This document shows, one piece after another, positions 1 to 7,754 of a stretch of 9,697 nucleotides of DNA. The stretch's first letter is position 1, and each line of letters begins with the position of its first letter. The notes beneath the pieces were generated by a model that saw nothing but the letters and a program-made list of their open reading frames with translations, made no database searches and was not told where the DNA came from. This DNA comes from an uncultured Sulfurovum sp. (lineage in GTDB: Bacteria > Campylobacterota > Campylobacteria > Campylobacterales > Sulfurovaceae). Where the stretch lies: contig CALDBH010000069.1 in the NCBI GenBank assembly GCA_937938065.1, positions 1 through 9,697 on the forward strand, in the 5' to 3' direction. The position numbers were made by a program, and so were the translations under genes.

Positions 1-15
1 ATCTTCTGTATAGCG

Positions 16-51
16 TTATCCTAATTATGTATATTTATATTTATCTAATTA
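16..51. repeat. Direct repeat TTATC(C)TAATTA upstream of napA
   Basis: TTATCCTAATTA at 16-27 recurs as TTATCTAATTA at 41-51, with one base deleted, about 24-25 nt apart. The TAATTA core is itself palindromic. The interval between the copies is almost pure A/T and contains TATATT (30-35), a possible -10 element, so the copies flank a candidate promoter. The second copy lies directly before the napA ribosome binding site. This could be a pair of regulator sites for the operon, but low-complexity AT DNA produces such matches by chance and the window cuts off the upstream side. No FNR-type or NssR-type box is visible here. Confidence 0.35.
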
Positions 52-56
52 CCAAA

Positions 57-62
57 AGGAGG
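57..62 (+). promoter_or_regulatory. Strong Shine-Dalgarno of napA
   Basis: AGGAGG at 57-62, part of AAAAGGAGGAAAG, lies 4 nt before the ATG at 67. This is a full anti-SD match and fixes the napA start. It is the strongest site in the operon together with the one before napB, in line with high demand for the catalytic and cytochrome subunits. Confidence 0.85.
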
Positions 63-66
63 AAAG

Positions 67-2880
67 ATGTCATTAAATAGACGAGATTTTTTGAAAAATT
101 CAGCAGCAGTGGCAGCAGCGGGTGCAGTGGGAATAGCAGTCCCTCAGGAAGCACAGGCAGCAGCAGCGAAAGCAGAATCCAAATGGAGATGGGACAAGGC
201 AGCTTGTCGTTTCTGTGGTACGGGTTGCGGGATCATGCTTGCAACGAAAGATGGGCGTATTGTTGCCGTTAAGGGTGACCCTGCAGCTCCGGTAAATAGA
301 GGTCTTAACTGTATTAAGGGGTATTTTAATGCGAAGATCATGTATGGTGCAGATAGACTGAAGACACCTCTGCTTCGTATGAATGATAAAGGTGAGTTTG
401 ATAAAAAAGGTAAGTTTAAAGCAGTAAGCTGGGAGCGTGCCTTTGATGAGATGGAAGTGCACATCAAAAAAGCACTTAAAGCATCAGGTCCAGAGGGTGT
501 AGGTGTATTTGCTTCAGGTCAATATACTGTCATGGAAGGGTATGCTGCACAGAAAATGATGAAAGCAGGATTTAGATCAAATGCGATCGATCCGAATGCG
601 CGTCACTGTATGGCATCAGCAGTTGTCGGTTTTTATCAAACATTTGGTATCGATGAGCCGAGTGGTTGTTATGATGATATCGAGCTTACAGATACGGTAG
701 TCTCTTGGGGTTCAAATATGGCGGAAATGCACCCGATTCTCTGGTCACGTGTGACAGATAGAAAGCTTTCTAATCCAGATAGAGTAAAGATCGTAAATAT
801 CTCTACATACAGACACAGAACGTCTGATATTGCAGATATTGAGATCATTTTCTCTCCAAATACGGACTTGACGCTTTGGAACTACATCGCACGTGAGATC
901 GTGATGAGAGATGATGCAGAGAAGATCATTGATTGGGACTTTGTGAAAAAACATATGGTATTTGCAGTGGGTCCTGTGAACATTGGTTATGGTTTACGAA
1001 GATCAACAGAAAAATCCGTTGTGGATGGAAAATATACGAAGTTAGAGATGGAAACTGTCTCTAAAGAGATGTCCAAGAAAGTCTCTGCTAAAGAAGCACC
1101 TGCATTGGCACCTTATGGTTACAAAGAGGGTGACGTCATGAAGAACACTCCAGGTACGTTAAAACACTGGGAGATCTCATTTGAAGAGTATAAGAAGTCA
1201 TTAGAACCATATACACTTGAGTATACGGCTCAGAATACAAAAGGTGACCCAAATGAGGACATCGAAGTGTATAAGAAAAAACTTCAGGCATTAGCTGACC
1301 TTTATATCGAAAGAGGGAGAAAAGTGGTTTCATTCTGGACGATGGGTATGAATCAACATACACGTGGTACATGGGTAAATACATTGTCATACAATGTTCA
1401 CTTCCTACTCAATAAACAAGCGAAACCAGGTTCTGGTGCATTCTCACTTACCGGACAGCCAAGTGCCTGTGGTACAGCTAGAGAAGTTGGTACATTCTGT
1501 CATAGACTTCCAGCAGATATGATGGTTAAGAATCCTAAACACAGAAAGATCACTGAAAATGGCTGGAAAGTACCAGAGGTTACGATCAACCCGGTAGGGA
1601 ATCAGCACATTATGAAGATCCATAGAGATATCGAAGATGGTGTGATCAAGTTTGCATGGGTTAATGTATGTAACCCTTATCATGATAGTGCAGCTGCCTC
1701 TCACTGGATCAAAGCGGCAAGAGAGATGGATAATTTTATCGTTACATCGGATGGATATCCTGGTATTTCTGCAAAAGTGTCTGACCTTGTACTCCCATCA
1801 GCAATGATCTATGAAAAATGGGGTGCATACGGAAATGCAGAACGTCGTACACAACACTGGAGACAACAAGTTCTTCCTGTAGGTGACGCGATGTCTGACA
1901 CTTGGCAGTGGGTAGAACTTTCTAAAAGATTTACGGTTGGTGATCTTTGGGGTGAGTCTACACTAAGAAATGGTAAAAAACTTCCAAATATTATCAAAGA
2001 TGCTGCAAAAATGGGATATACAAAAGATACGACCATGTATGATATTTTATTTGCCAATAAAAAAGCAAAATCATACAAGTTGAATGATAATTTCCCCCAG
2101 GCTGGGTATGATGATACTGAATCACGTGGTGATAGTAGAAACGTACTTGGTTCAGATGGTAAACCATGGAAAGGATATGGTTTTATGATCCATGAGTACC
2201 TTTTTGAAGAGTATGCTGAGTTCGGTAGAGGACATGGACATGACCTTGCACCATTTGAAGTGTATCACAAAGTAAGAGGTCTTAAGTGGCCGGTTGTTGA
2301 TGGTAAAGAGACGCAGTGGAGATTTAATGTCAAATATGATCCATATGCAGCTAAAGCAGCCAAAGAGACAGGTGCTGATGACTTTGCATTCTACGGAACA
2401 TTGGCTAAAGCCTTAGCACAGGGTGACCTTAAAGGTATCAAAGATAAAAACAAAAAATCGCTTAAGAATAAAGCGAAGATCTATGCTAGGCCATATATGG
2501 ATCCACCGGAAATGCCGGATGAAAACTATGATACATGGTTGTGTACAGGTAGGGTACTTGAACACTGGCACACTGGTACGATGACGATGAGAGTTCCTGA
2601 ACTTTACCGTGCAGTACCAGAAGCACTCTGTTATATGAACCCTGATGATGCGAAGCAGAAAGGCTTTAAACAGGGTGGACTTATCTGGATTGACTCACGT
2701 CGTGGTAAAGTCAAAGCTAGAGTAGAGACAAGAGGGCGTAACCGTATGCCTCAAGGGCTTGTATTTGTACCGTTCTTTGATGAAAAAGTCTTCATTAACA
2801 AAGTGTGTTTAGATGCAACATGTCCAATGTCTAAAGAAACAGACTTTAAAAAATGTGCAGTTAAACTCTATAAGGCATAA
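67..2880 (+). CDS. napA: Periplasmic nitrate reductase catalytic subunit NapA
   Basis: Reduces nitrate to nitrite in the periplasm using electrons delivered by NapB. A Tat signal opens the protein (RRDFLK at residues 5-10, Ala-rich core, likely cleavage after AQA at 29-31), so the protein is exported folded with its cofactors. The [4Fe-4S] ligands are C47, C50, C54 and C82, with K84 in the position that relays electrons to the pterin. C181 in NARHCMAS is the predicted molybdenum ligand. The NapA signature [11 protein letters not shown] starts at about residue 426. The C-terminal ~110 residues form the molybdopterin-binding beta-barrel domain, including [10 protein letters not shown]. At 937 aa it is about 110 residues longer than E. 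coli NapA (828 aa). Extra sequence lies around residues 320-365 and in a Lys-rich stretch near 775-825, as expected for the epsilonproteobacterial form. First gene of the nap operon. Confidence 0.98.
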   Translation: MSLNRRDFLKNSAAVAAAGAVGIAVPQEAQAAAAKAESKWRWDKAACRFCGTGCGIMLATKDGRIVAVKGDPAAPVNRGLNCIKGYFNAKIMYGADRLKTPLLRMNDKGEFDKKGKFKAVSWERAFDEMEVHIKKALKASGPEGVGVFASGQYTVMEGYAAQKMMKAGFRSNAIDPNARHCMASAVVGFYQTFGIDEPSGCYDDIELTDTVVSWGSNMAEMHPILWSRVTDRKLSNPDRVKIVNISTYRHRTSDIADIEIIFSPNTDLTLWNYIAREIVMRDDAEKIIDWDFVKKHMVFAVGPVNIGYGLRRSTEKSVVDGKYTKLEMETVSKEMSKKVSAKEAPALAPYGYKEGDVMKNTPGTLKHWEISFEEYKKSLEPYTLEYTAQNTKGDPNEDIEVYKKKLQALADLYIERGRKVVSFWTMGMNQHTRGTWVNTLSYNVHFLLNKQAKPGSGAFSLTGQPSACGTAREVGTFCHRLPADMMVKNPKHRKITENGWKVPEVTINPVGNQHIMKIHRDIEDGVIKFAWVNVCNPYHDSAAASHWIKAAREMDNFIVTSDGYPGISAKVSDLVLPSAMIYEKWGAYGNAERRTQHWRQQVLPVGDAMSDTWQWVELSKRFTVGDLWGESTLRNGKKLPNIIKDAAKMGYTKDTTMYDILFANKKAKSYKLNDNFPQAGYDDTESRGDSRNVLGSDGKPWKGYGFMIHEYLFEEYAEFGRGHGHDLAPFEVYHKVRGLKWPVVDGKETQWRFNVKYDPYAAKAAKETGADDFAFYGTLAKALAQGDLKGIKDKNKKSLKNKAKIYARPYMDPPEMPDENYDTWLCTGRVLEHWHTGTMTMRVPELYRAVPEALCYMNPDDAKQKGFKQGGLIWIDSRRGKVKARVETRGRNRMPQGLVFVPFFDEKVFINKVCLDATCPMSKETDFKKCAVKLYKA

Positions 2881-2882
2881 GT

Positions 2883-3707
2883 ATGGCACACTCTAACGGC
2901 AGACGAAACTTCATGGCGACGACCTTCCAAAGTGTCGGATTAGCAGCCCTTGGTGGGATGTTGTGGAGTGGCTATACAGATTCGGTGAAAGCTTCACCGT
3001 TGGTACTCAGACCTCCTGGGGCATTGCCTGAAAAAGATTTTTTAGCGGCATGTATCAAGTGTGGTCTTTGTGCAGAAGCGTGTGTGAACAGAGATACAAA
3101 TATCGATAAAGAGACAGGAAAACCAAGACCGGGTACCTTACAAATGGCAAAAGGGGGTGACTCCTTACTGATAGGAACACCTTACTTCGTGCCAACAGAA
3201 GTACCTTGTTATATGTGTGAAGATATTCCTTGTGTACCTGTCTGTCCGTCAGGTGCTTTAGATATGCCGACTCTTCTGAATGAAAAAGAAGAACTTGACA
3301 TTAACAAAGCTTCCATGGGACTTGCAGTGGTACACAAAGAGTCATGTATCGCTTTTTGGGGTATACAGTGTGATGCGTGTTATCGTGCCTGTCCTCTTTT
3401 GGACGTAGCGATCACGCTTGAATACGTAAAAAATGAGAGAACAGGTAAACATGCATTCTTGCTTCCTATTGTACAAGATCATGCCTGTACGGGTTGTGGT
3501 CTTTGTGAGCAAGCATGTGTGACTAAAGAACCTGCTATTTTTGTACTCCCGAATGATATAGCCAAAGGTAAAGCAGGAGACCATTATGTTAAAGGTTGGG
3601 ATAAAAAAGATCAAGAGCGCGTAAAAGATGCTAAAGGATTGGAGACAAAAACAAAACGAAGTGAAAAATCTTCGGCTGATTATCTTAATACGGAGCTAGA
3701 GTACTAA
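2883..3707 (+). CDS. napG: NapG, Tat-exported ferredoxin-type quinol dehydrogenase subunit
   Basis: Carries electrons from membrane NapH toward NapB on the periplasmic side. RRNFMATTF near the N-terminus (twin Arg at 7-8) followed by a hydrophobic stretch to about residue 30 is a Tat signal, with possible cleavage after VKA (35-37). Four [4Fe-4S] sites are visible: C57/C60/C63/C67, C109/C112/C117/C121, C155/C163/C166/C170 and C202/C205/C208/C212. The C-terminal ~45 residues are Lys/Glu-rich without motifs. The length (274 aa) fits the family. The start is 2 nt after the napA stop with AAGG at 2872-2875 as ribosome binding site. Immediate linkage to napH and absence of napC indicate that NapGH is the route from the quinol pool, as worked out for Wolinella. 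Confidence 0.96.
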   Translation: MAHSNGRRNFMATTFQSVGLAALGGMLWSGYTDSVKASPLVLRPPGALPEKDFLAACIKCGLCAEACVNRDTNIDKETGKPRPGTLQMAKGGDSLLIGTPYFVPTEVPCYMCEDIPCVPVCPSGALDMPTLLNEKEELDINKASMGLAVVHKESCIAFWGIQCDACYRACPLLDVAITLEYVKNERTGKHAFLLPIVQDHACTGCGLCEQACVTKEPAIFVLPNDIAKGKAGDHYVKGWDKKDQERVKDAKGLETKTKRSEKSSADYLNTELEY

Positions 3708-4528
3708 TGAAAAACATAAAATACTTACTTCTTAGAAGAGCGACTCAGATAGGTCTTTTGTTTCTGTACTTTTCTGCCAATGCGTATGGTTGGAATATCT
3801 TGGCCGGTACCTTTGGTACTTCATATATCTTTGGTACGATCCCTTTGGCAGATCCGTATACCACACTGCAAGTGTTGGCAACCGGGTTTGTGTTGGGTGT
3901 AGATGTGCTACTTGGTGCAGCGATCATTACGCTGTTTTATTTTGTGATCGGCGGTAGGGCATTTTGCTCATGGGTCTGTCCTATCAATATGGTGACAGAT
4001 CTGGCCAATTGGATCAGACGTAAGTTGAACCTTGATAAAGAAGAGGTTAATTATCGTTTTATGAAACGAAGTGCGCGGTACTGGATCATGGTAGTGGGAC
4101 TTATTGTTTCTGCTGTTGTTGGTGTGGCTGCGTTTGAAGTGGTCAGTCCTATTACCATTATGCAAAGAGGTATTGTCTTTGGTTTTGGTATGGGAGCAGC
4201 AGTGGTAATCGTGATCTTCCTTTTTGATCTCTTCGGAGTGAAGAATGGATGGTGTGGCCATTTATGTCCTTTAGGTGCGGCATACTCGATCATAGGAAGT
4301 CAAAGTCTTGTAAGAGTAAAGCATGATCATGAGGCGTGTACGGACTGTATGAACTGTAAAGTAGTGTGTCCTGAAAGTCAGGTCTTACATATGGTTAACA
4401 AAGAGAGTATCTCTGTGACAGATGGAGAGTGTACGAACTGTGGAAGATGTGTGGATGTGTGCGATGATAATGCACTAGGTTTTAGTATTCGTAGTTTTAC
4501 GAAAAAAAATGTAGGAGGAAAAATATGA
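3707..4528 (+). CDS. napH: NapH, membrane Fe-S quinol dehydrogenase subunit
   Basis: Integral membrane protein that takes electrons from menaquinol and hands them to NapG. Four hydrophobic segments are seen at about residues 12-34, 53-85, 125-145 and 155-177. The two CxxxCP motifs typical of NapH are C87-SWV-CP and C183-GHL-CP. Two [4Fe-4S] ferredoxin clusters follow in the C-terminal cytoplasmic part: C211/C214/C217/C221 and C242/C245/C248/C252. The length of 273 aa is normal. The ATG shares one base with the napG stop (TAATG), and GGAG at 3692-3695 is the likely ribosome binding site. The end overlaps napB by 4 nt (ATGA), so translation of G, H and B is probably coupled. Confidence 0.96.
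   Translation: MKNIKYLLLRRATQIGLLFLYFSANAYGWNILAGTFGTSYIFGTIPLADPYTTLQVLATGFVLGVDVLLGAAIITLFYFVIGGRAFCSWVCPINMVTDLANWIRRKLNLDKEEVNYRFMKRSARYWIMVVGLIVSAVVGVAAFEVVSPITIMQRGIVFGFGMGAAVVIVIFLFDLFGVKNGWCGHLCPLGAAYSIIGSQSLVRVKHDHEACTDCMNCKVVCPESQVLHMVNKESISVTDGECTNCGRCVDVCDDNALGFSIRSFTKKNVGGKI
4513..4518 (+). promoter_or_regulatory. Strong Shine-Dalgarno of napB
   Basis: AGGAGG at 4513-4518, inside the end of napH, lies 6 nt before the napB ATG at 4525. This fixes the napB start so that the protein begins with a clean signal peptide and the N-terminal cytochrome domain belongs to the same polypeptide. Confidence 0.8.
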
Positions 4529-5529
4529 AGAAAATAGCAAAAGTTGTAGCTCTTGGTGCTCTATTGGCAACTACAAGTGCATATGCTGTGAGTGTAGCAG
4601 GGTGTACCGGGTGTCATGGACAGTACTTTGAAAAGGCAGCATTAGGTAAATCGAAGATCGTGAAAGACATGTCTTATAAAGAGATCAAAGATGCAATGAT
4701 GGGTTATAAAAATGGAACCTATGGGGATACGATGAAAGGCTTGATGGAAGCACAAGTAAAACATCTTAGTGATGCGCAGATCGAAGCGATGTCATTGCTA
4801 ATGAAAACTGAAGCAGGTGTTCCTACGCAAAAGGCAACTGAGCATGCAGCGGCAGCAGCGGTCGCAGCGGCAGGAGGAACCTATGTGAACCTTAATGAGG
4901 ATGCTTCTGATGTATCGCGTATACACGATGAAGATCTAAGTACTAAAAAAGCAGTCTCTGAAGCATCACTGGGACTTAGAAAAACAGATCTTTATAGTGA
5001 AGATACAACAACTGGAGCACAAGCAGACTACAGCAGACCAAGTCCTGGTGCATCTACAAAATTTGAAAGAGCATTTAAAGATGCACCGCCGATGATCCCA
5101 CACTCTGTTGAAGGATTATTGCCTATTACAAAGATGAACAACCAGTGTCTTGGATGTCACCTGCCTGAAGTTGCACCAAGTGTAGGTTCTACACCGATCC
5201 CGGCAACACACTTTACAAACTATAGACCATCTACGACTATGAAAGATGGCGTTGTGCTTAAAGAGGGTCAGGTATTAGGGAAAAATATGCCAAATACTTC
5301 AGATGTTGTCATAGCAGAAACGACAAAAGGTGATACCTTGTATCAAGGTCGTTTTAACTGTACTCAGTGTCATGCACCACAGTCAAAAATGAAAACATCT
5401 GTAGCCAATACATTTAGACCTGATTTTGGAAGTGATGAGATGAAAGGACATTCCAGTCTTGAAGCTGCTATGAATGAAGGTATTGAATATGAAGTGGCTG
5501 AATCAGCACCTTATATGGAAGGTCAGTAA
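4525..5529 (+). CDS. napB: NapB with an extra N-terminal c553-like cytochrome domain (trihaem)
   Basis: Electron-transfer partner of NapA in the periplasm. Residues 1-21 are a Sec signal (MKKIAKVV..., cleavage after AYA). Residues 22-95 form a small class I cytochrome c of the c553 type: haem site C27-TG-C30-H31, then KSKIVKDMS, GYKNGTYGDTM and a final helix, with M70 or M74 as sixth ligand. An Ala-rich linker (about 105-120) leads to a normal NapB domain from about 140: SLGLRKTDLYSEDT, MIPHS (H193), haem C208-LG-C211-H212, ATHF (H229) and haem C279-TQ-C282-H283. H193 and H229 fit the known distal ligands of bis-His NapB. Ordinary NapB is about 150-190 aa, whereas this one is 334 aa. The frame is open throughout, with no break at the junction. 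The fusion is seen directly; its role in electron transfer is inference. Confidence 0.93.
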   Translation: MKKIAKVVALGALLATTSAYAVSVAGCTGCHGQYFEKAALGKSKIVKDMSYKEIKDAMMGYKNGTYGDTMKGLMEAQVKHLSDAQIEAMSLLMKTEAGVPTQKATEHAAAAAVAAAGGTYVNLNEDASDVSRIHDEDLSTKKAVSEASLGLRKTDLYSEDTTTGAQADYSRPSPGASTKFERAFKDAPPMIPHSVEGLLPITKMNNQCLGCHLPEVAPSVGSTPIPATHFTNYRPSTTMKDGVVLKEGQVLGKNMPNTSDVVIAETTKGDTLYQGRFNCTQCHAPQSKMKTSVANTFRPDFGSDEMKGHSSLEAAMNEGIEYEVAESAPYMEGQ

Positions 5530-5531
5530 GA

Positions 5532-6074
5532 GTGGCAAGCAGACGTGATTTTCTAAATACGTTCAGAAGGCCGTTAGAACAAAGCAAGGAGAGCTCACCT
5601 TTAGTGGTGAGACCTCCGTATGGTTTAAATGAATCTCTTTTTCAGAGTGAGTGTGTTGTATGTGAAAATAAGGCATGTGTCGCTTCTTGTGATGAACAGA
5701 TCATAGTAATCCAGGCAGATGGCACACCCAAACTGGATTTTTCTAAAAGTGGATGTACCTTTTGTGATGATTGTGCAAGTGTGTGTGAAACAAATGTATT
5801 GAGTCTGGAGAATGTGCATACTTCAGAGCATATCAATGCTACATTTTGTATCTCGACTGAGGGTTGTGTGGCGCATCATGGGGTGATATGTTTTTCCTGT
5901 AAAGAACCTTGCATCGATGATGCTATACTTTTCAATGGTATGTTCAACCCTGTCATAGACATGGACAGATGTACCGGTTGCGGTTTTTGTCTGGGACGCT
6001 GTCCTACACAAGCCATAGATTTTACTGCGATACCTCTTGCAGTTTTAGATAATACAATGGAGCAAATATCTTGA
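5532..6074 (+). CDS. napF: NapF, cytoplasmic ferredoxin-type accessory protein
   Basis: Iron-sulfur protein thought to act on NapA in the cytoplasm before export. The start is GTG, 2 nt after napB, with GGAAGG (5517-5522) upstream; no better in-frame start is visible. Four cluster motifs are present: C41/C44/C49/C53, C75/C78/C81/C85, C112/C120/C123/C127 and C147/C150/C153/C157. An additional Cys, C106, is unassigned. The protein opens with SRRDFLNTF, resembling a Tat motif, but charged and polar residues follow instead of a hydrophobic core, so export is not expected. The segment SPLVVRPP at 22-29 matches SPLVLRPP of NapG, and the third cluster spacing is shared too, marking the two as paralogues. 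The end overlaps the next gene by 4 nt. Confidence 0.92.
   Translation: MASRRDFLNTFRRPLEQSKESSPLVVRPPYGLNESLFQSECVVCENKACVASCDEQIIVIQADGTPKLDFSKSGCTFCDDCASVCETNVLSLENVHTSEHINATFCISTEGCVAHHGVICFSCKEPCIDDAILFNGMFNPVIDMDRCTGCGFCLGRCPTQAIDFTAIPLAVLDNTMEQIS
6059..6073 (+). promoter_or_regulatory. Ribosome binding site and TTG start deciding orf117
   Basis: GGAG at 6059-6062 followed after 8 nt by TTG at 6071. The TTG overlaps the napF stop as TTGA. No in-frame ATG occurs before codon 59, so TTG is the best-supported start. Confidence 0.65.
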
Positions 6075-6424
6075 CAATAGAAACTTTTAAAAAATCCTAT
6101 CCAAAGCTTTTTACAAAACTACCCGAAGATGTGTCAGAATTACGATACTTATTGGTCATAGATGTGAATTATGATGATGAGGATTCAGATGAGTTTGATG
6201 CCATAGACCCTGAAGATTATAACTTTCTTCTCTATACTACTGAGATGTTACAAGAAGCAGTAGGAGAACCGACGATGGTTGAGTTGGTAAAAAAGCTTAA
6301 AGAGCATCAAGATATAGAGGAATTCTATCTTTCAGATGTAGATCTGTATGGTATACAAACAGATCTTGATGAAGAAGGAATTGCGCATATGGTCTTTGGT
6401 TCTTTAGAGGAGACCTTAGCGTGA
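6071..6424 (+). CDS. Uncharacterised acidic 117-aa protein in the nap operon
   Basis: I do not recognise the family. The protein is 117 aa, has no cysteine, no signal peptide and no membrane segment, so it is probably cytoplasmic and binds no Fe-S cluster or haem. It is very acidic: 31 Asp/Glu against 8 Lys/Arg, with a dense acidic run at residues 35-43 (DDEDSDEFD). The predicted layout is mixed alpha/beta, with LRYLLVIDV as a likely strand and MVELVKKLKEH as a likely helix. The start is TTG, overlapping napF by 4 nt, and the end overlaps napL by 4 nt (GTGA). This tight packing argues for a real gene translated with its neighbours and a role in nitrate reductase assembly or stability, but that is only context. 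A NapF or NapD helper is possible. Confidence 0.85.
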   Translation: MTIETFKKSYPKLFTKLPEDVSELRYLLVIDVNYDDEDSDEFDAIDPEDYNFLLYTTEMLQEAVGEPTMVELVKKLKEHQDIEEFYLSDVDLYGIQTDLDEEGIAHMVFGSLEETLA

Positions 6425-7389
6425 AAAAGATCTTCATTGTTTTATTTGCCAGTATGGTATGGCTTAATGCTGTTGAGGTATTTTCTCCTGCACTGGAGAT
6501 AAAAGTGAATGGTATGAGTAAGGATATGGTACTTCGTGAAAAAGAGCTTATTATAGGTACTACAAACGGTGTGCTGCAAGTCTATGATCATGAGGCAAAG
6601 GTCTTTACAAAAACATTTACTCTCCCAAAAGTAAAAGATTTTATGGGAGATATGATAGCCCCTCGTGTTTTTTCCGTTGATAAAATTGATGGACGTTACC
6701 TGCTCTTGAGTGACAGCGGAAAAGGCGGTTATTCGAACCTTTGGATACATGAGAACAATGTCACTACACAGCTACTCTCAGCAGTAGATAAAAAGGCTGC
6801 CATTAAAGCAAGGTTTATCAACAAAGATCAGATCTTGCTAGGATATCTTTCCAATGAAGCTGCGCTGTTTGACATTAAAAGTAAAGAAGAGTTGTATCGC
6901 GTACAGTTGAGTGAATCAAAATTTTCAGATTTTGCTTTAAATAAAGCCAAAACGCAAGCTGTATTTAGCTGTGAAAGCGGTGTATTGAATGTGATAGATA
7001 CACAGACAGGGAAAATAGTGAAAGTACTAGAGGGTATGAATGTTGATAATGTCTATAGAGTAGATTTTAAACAAGGTATTGTTTCTGCTGCAGGACAAGA
7101 CAGAAGAGGATCATTGTATGATATTGTCATGGGTACAGCCACCTATATAGAAGGTAATTTTCTTATCTATGCGACAGGGCTGAGCCCAAGTGCGAAAAAA
7201 GTGGCCTTTGTTATGGATGAAAAAAACAATATATCTATCTATAGAAGGTCAGACAAGTCAAAAATAGCAGAACTTCAAGGGCAAAAGAGTACACTTAACA
7301 ATATTATCTTCAAAGATGAAAATACGCTTTTTTCTTCCAGCGATGATAGTACTGTGATGATGTGGAAACTAAATAATAGGAGAAATTAG
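6421..7389 (+). CDS. napL: NapL, periplasmic beta-propeller protein of the nap operon
   Basis: Accessory protein of epsilonproteobacterial nap operons whose biochemical role is not settled. MKKIFIVLFASMVWLNA (1-17) is a signal peptide, placing it in the periplasm. The remainder (about 305 residues) is built from repeated beta-strand units of WD40/propeller type. Clear examples are the first unit, with ELIIGTTNGVLQVYD, and the last, with NTLFSSSDDSTVMMWKL near the C-terminus. There are no haem CxxCH motifs and only one Cys, in VFSCESG. The GTG start overlaps the preceding stop (GTGA), and GAGGAG at 6407-6412 is the ribosome binding site. The name rests on position between napF and napD plus fold and length (322 aa), since the sequence diverges quickly in this family. 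Confidence 0.85.
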   Translation: MKKIFIVLFASMVWLNAVEVFSPALEIKVNGMSKDMVLREKELIIGTTNGVLQVYDHEAKVFTKTFTLPKVKDFMGDMIAPRVFSVDKIDGRYLLLSDSGKGGYSNLWIHENNVTTQLLSAVDKKAAIKARFINKDQILLGYLSNEAALFDIKSKEELYRVQLSESKFSDFALNKAKTQAVFSCESGVLNVIDTQTGKIVKVLEGMNVDNVYRVDFKQGIVSAAGQDRRGSLYDIVMGTATYIEGNFLIYATGLSPSAKKVAFVMDEKNNISIYRRSDKSKIAELQGQKSTLNNIIFKDENTLFSSSDDSTVMMWKLNNRRN

Positions 7390-7391
7390 AA

Positions 7392-7754
7392 ATGAATATA
7401 TCAAGTATAGTAGTACAAGTAAAACCAGAAAATTATGACGTTTTAAAAGAAGAGTTGGAAGCAAACGGTGTGTGTGAGTATCACTTTGGTGACAAAGAAA
7501 AAGGTAAAATGATCGTTACTATAGAGGGTTCAGGAGTAGAAGAGGAGATCAAAAAACTTGTACAGATCCAACAAACCAAAGGTGTACTTGCTGCAGATAT
7601 GATGCAAACCTACCAAGAAGAGCTTGAAGGTGCCATCAAAGAGCTAGAAGAAGCAGATGTTGTGCCTGATATGTTAAATATGGACAGTGTTGATGTACGT
7701 GACATCATCTACAATGGTGACTTGAAAAAGAAAGATTTTAAAGGCGGCGTGTAA
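7392..7754 (+). CDS. napD: NapD, chaperone for NapA maturation
   Basis: Small cytoplasmic protein that binds the NapA Tat signal and delays export until the Mo cofactor is in place. The ferredoxin-like fold signature is present: NISSIVVQVKPE at the start, GKMIVTIEGSG in the middle (38-48) and GVLAADMMQTYQEE (64-77). Enteric NapD ends soon after this last motif at about 87 aa. Here an acidic helix and a basic tail (about 78-120) extend it to 120 aa; a somewhat long NapD is usual in this lineage. The start is 2 nt after napL, with AGGAG at 7378-7382. The stop shares one base with the next start (TAATG). Confidence 0.92.
   Translation: MNISSIVVQVKPENYDVLKEELEANGVCEYHFGDKEKGKMIVTIEGSGVEEEIKKLVQIQQTKGVLAADMMQTYQEELEGAIKELEEADVVPDMLNMDSVDVRDIIYNGDLKKKDFKGGV

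Noticed and set aside
100..467. Two overlapping minus-strand open frames inside napA, and similar minus-strand frames elsewhere.
   Set aside because: They lie wholly inside confident plus-strand genes, have no ribosome binding support and encode low-quality Cys/Ser-rich or otherwise implausible proteins. They are mirror frames of the real genes.
4846..4878. GCA/GCG-rich stretch in napB as a possible variable repeat.
   Set aside because: It encodes an Ala-rich linker with mixed codons and no regular repeat unit, so there is no sign of a slippage tract.
4872..4887. AGGAGG (4872-4877) followed after 7 nt by an in-frame GTG (4885) inside the napB linker, a possible internal start for a stand-alone NapB domain.
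   Set aside because: A product from this GTG would lack a signal peptide and could not receive haem in the periplasm. The motif arises from Ala-Gly-Gly codons in the linker and is most simply coincidence.
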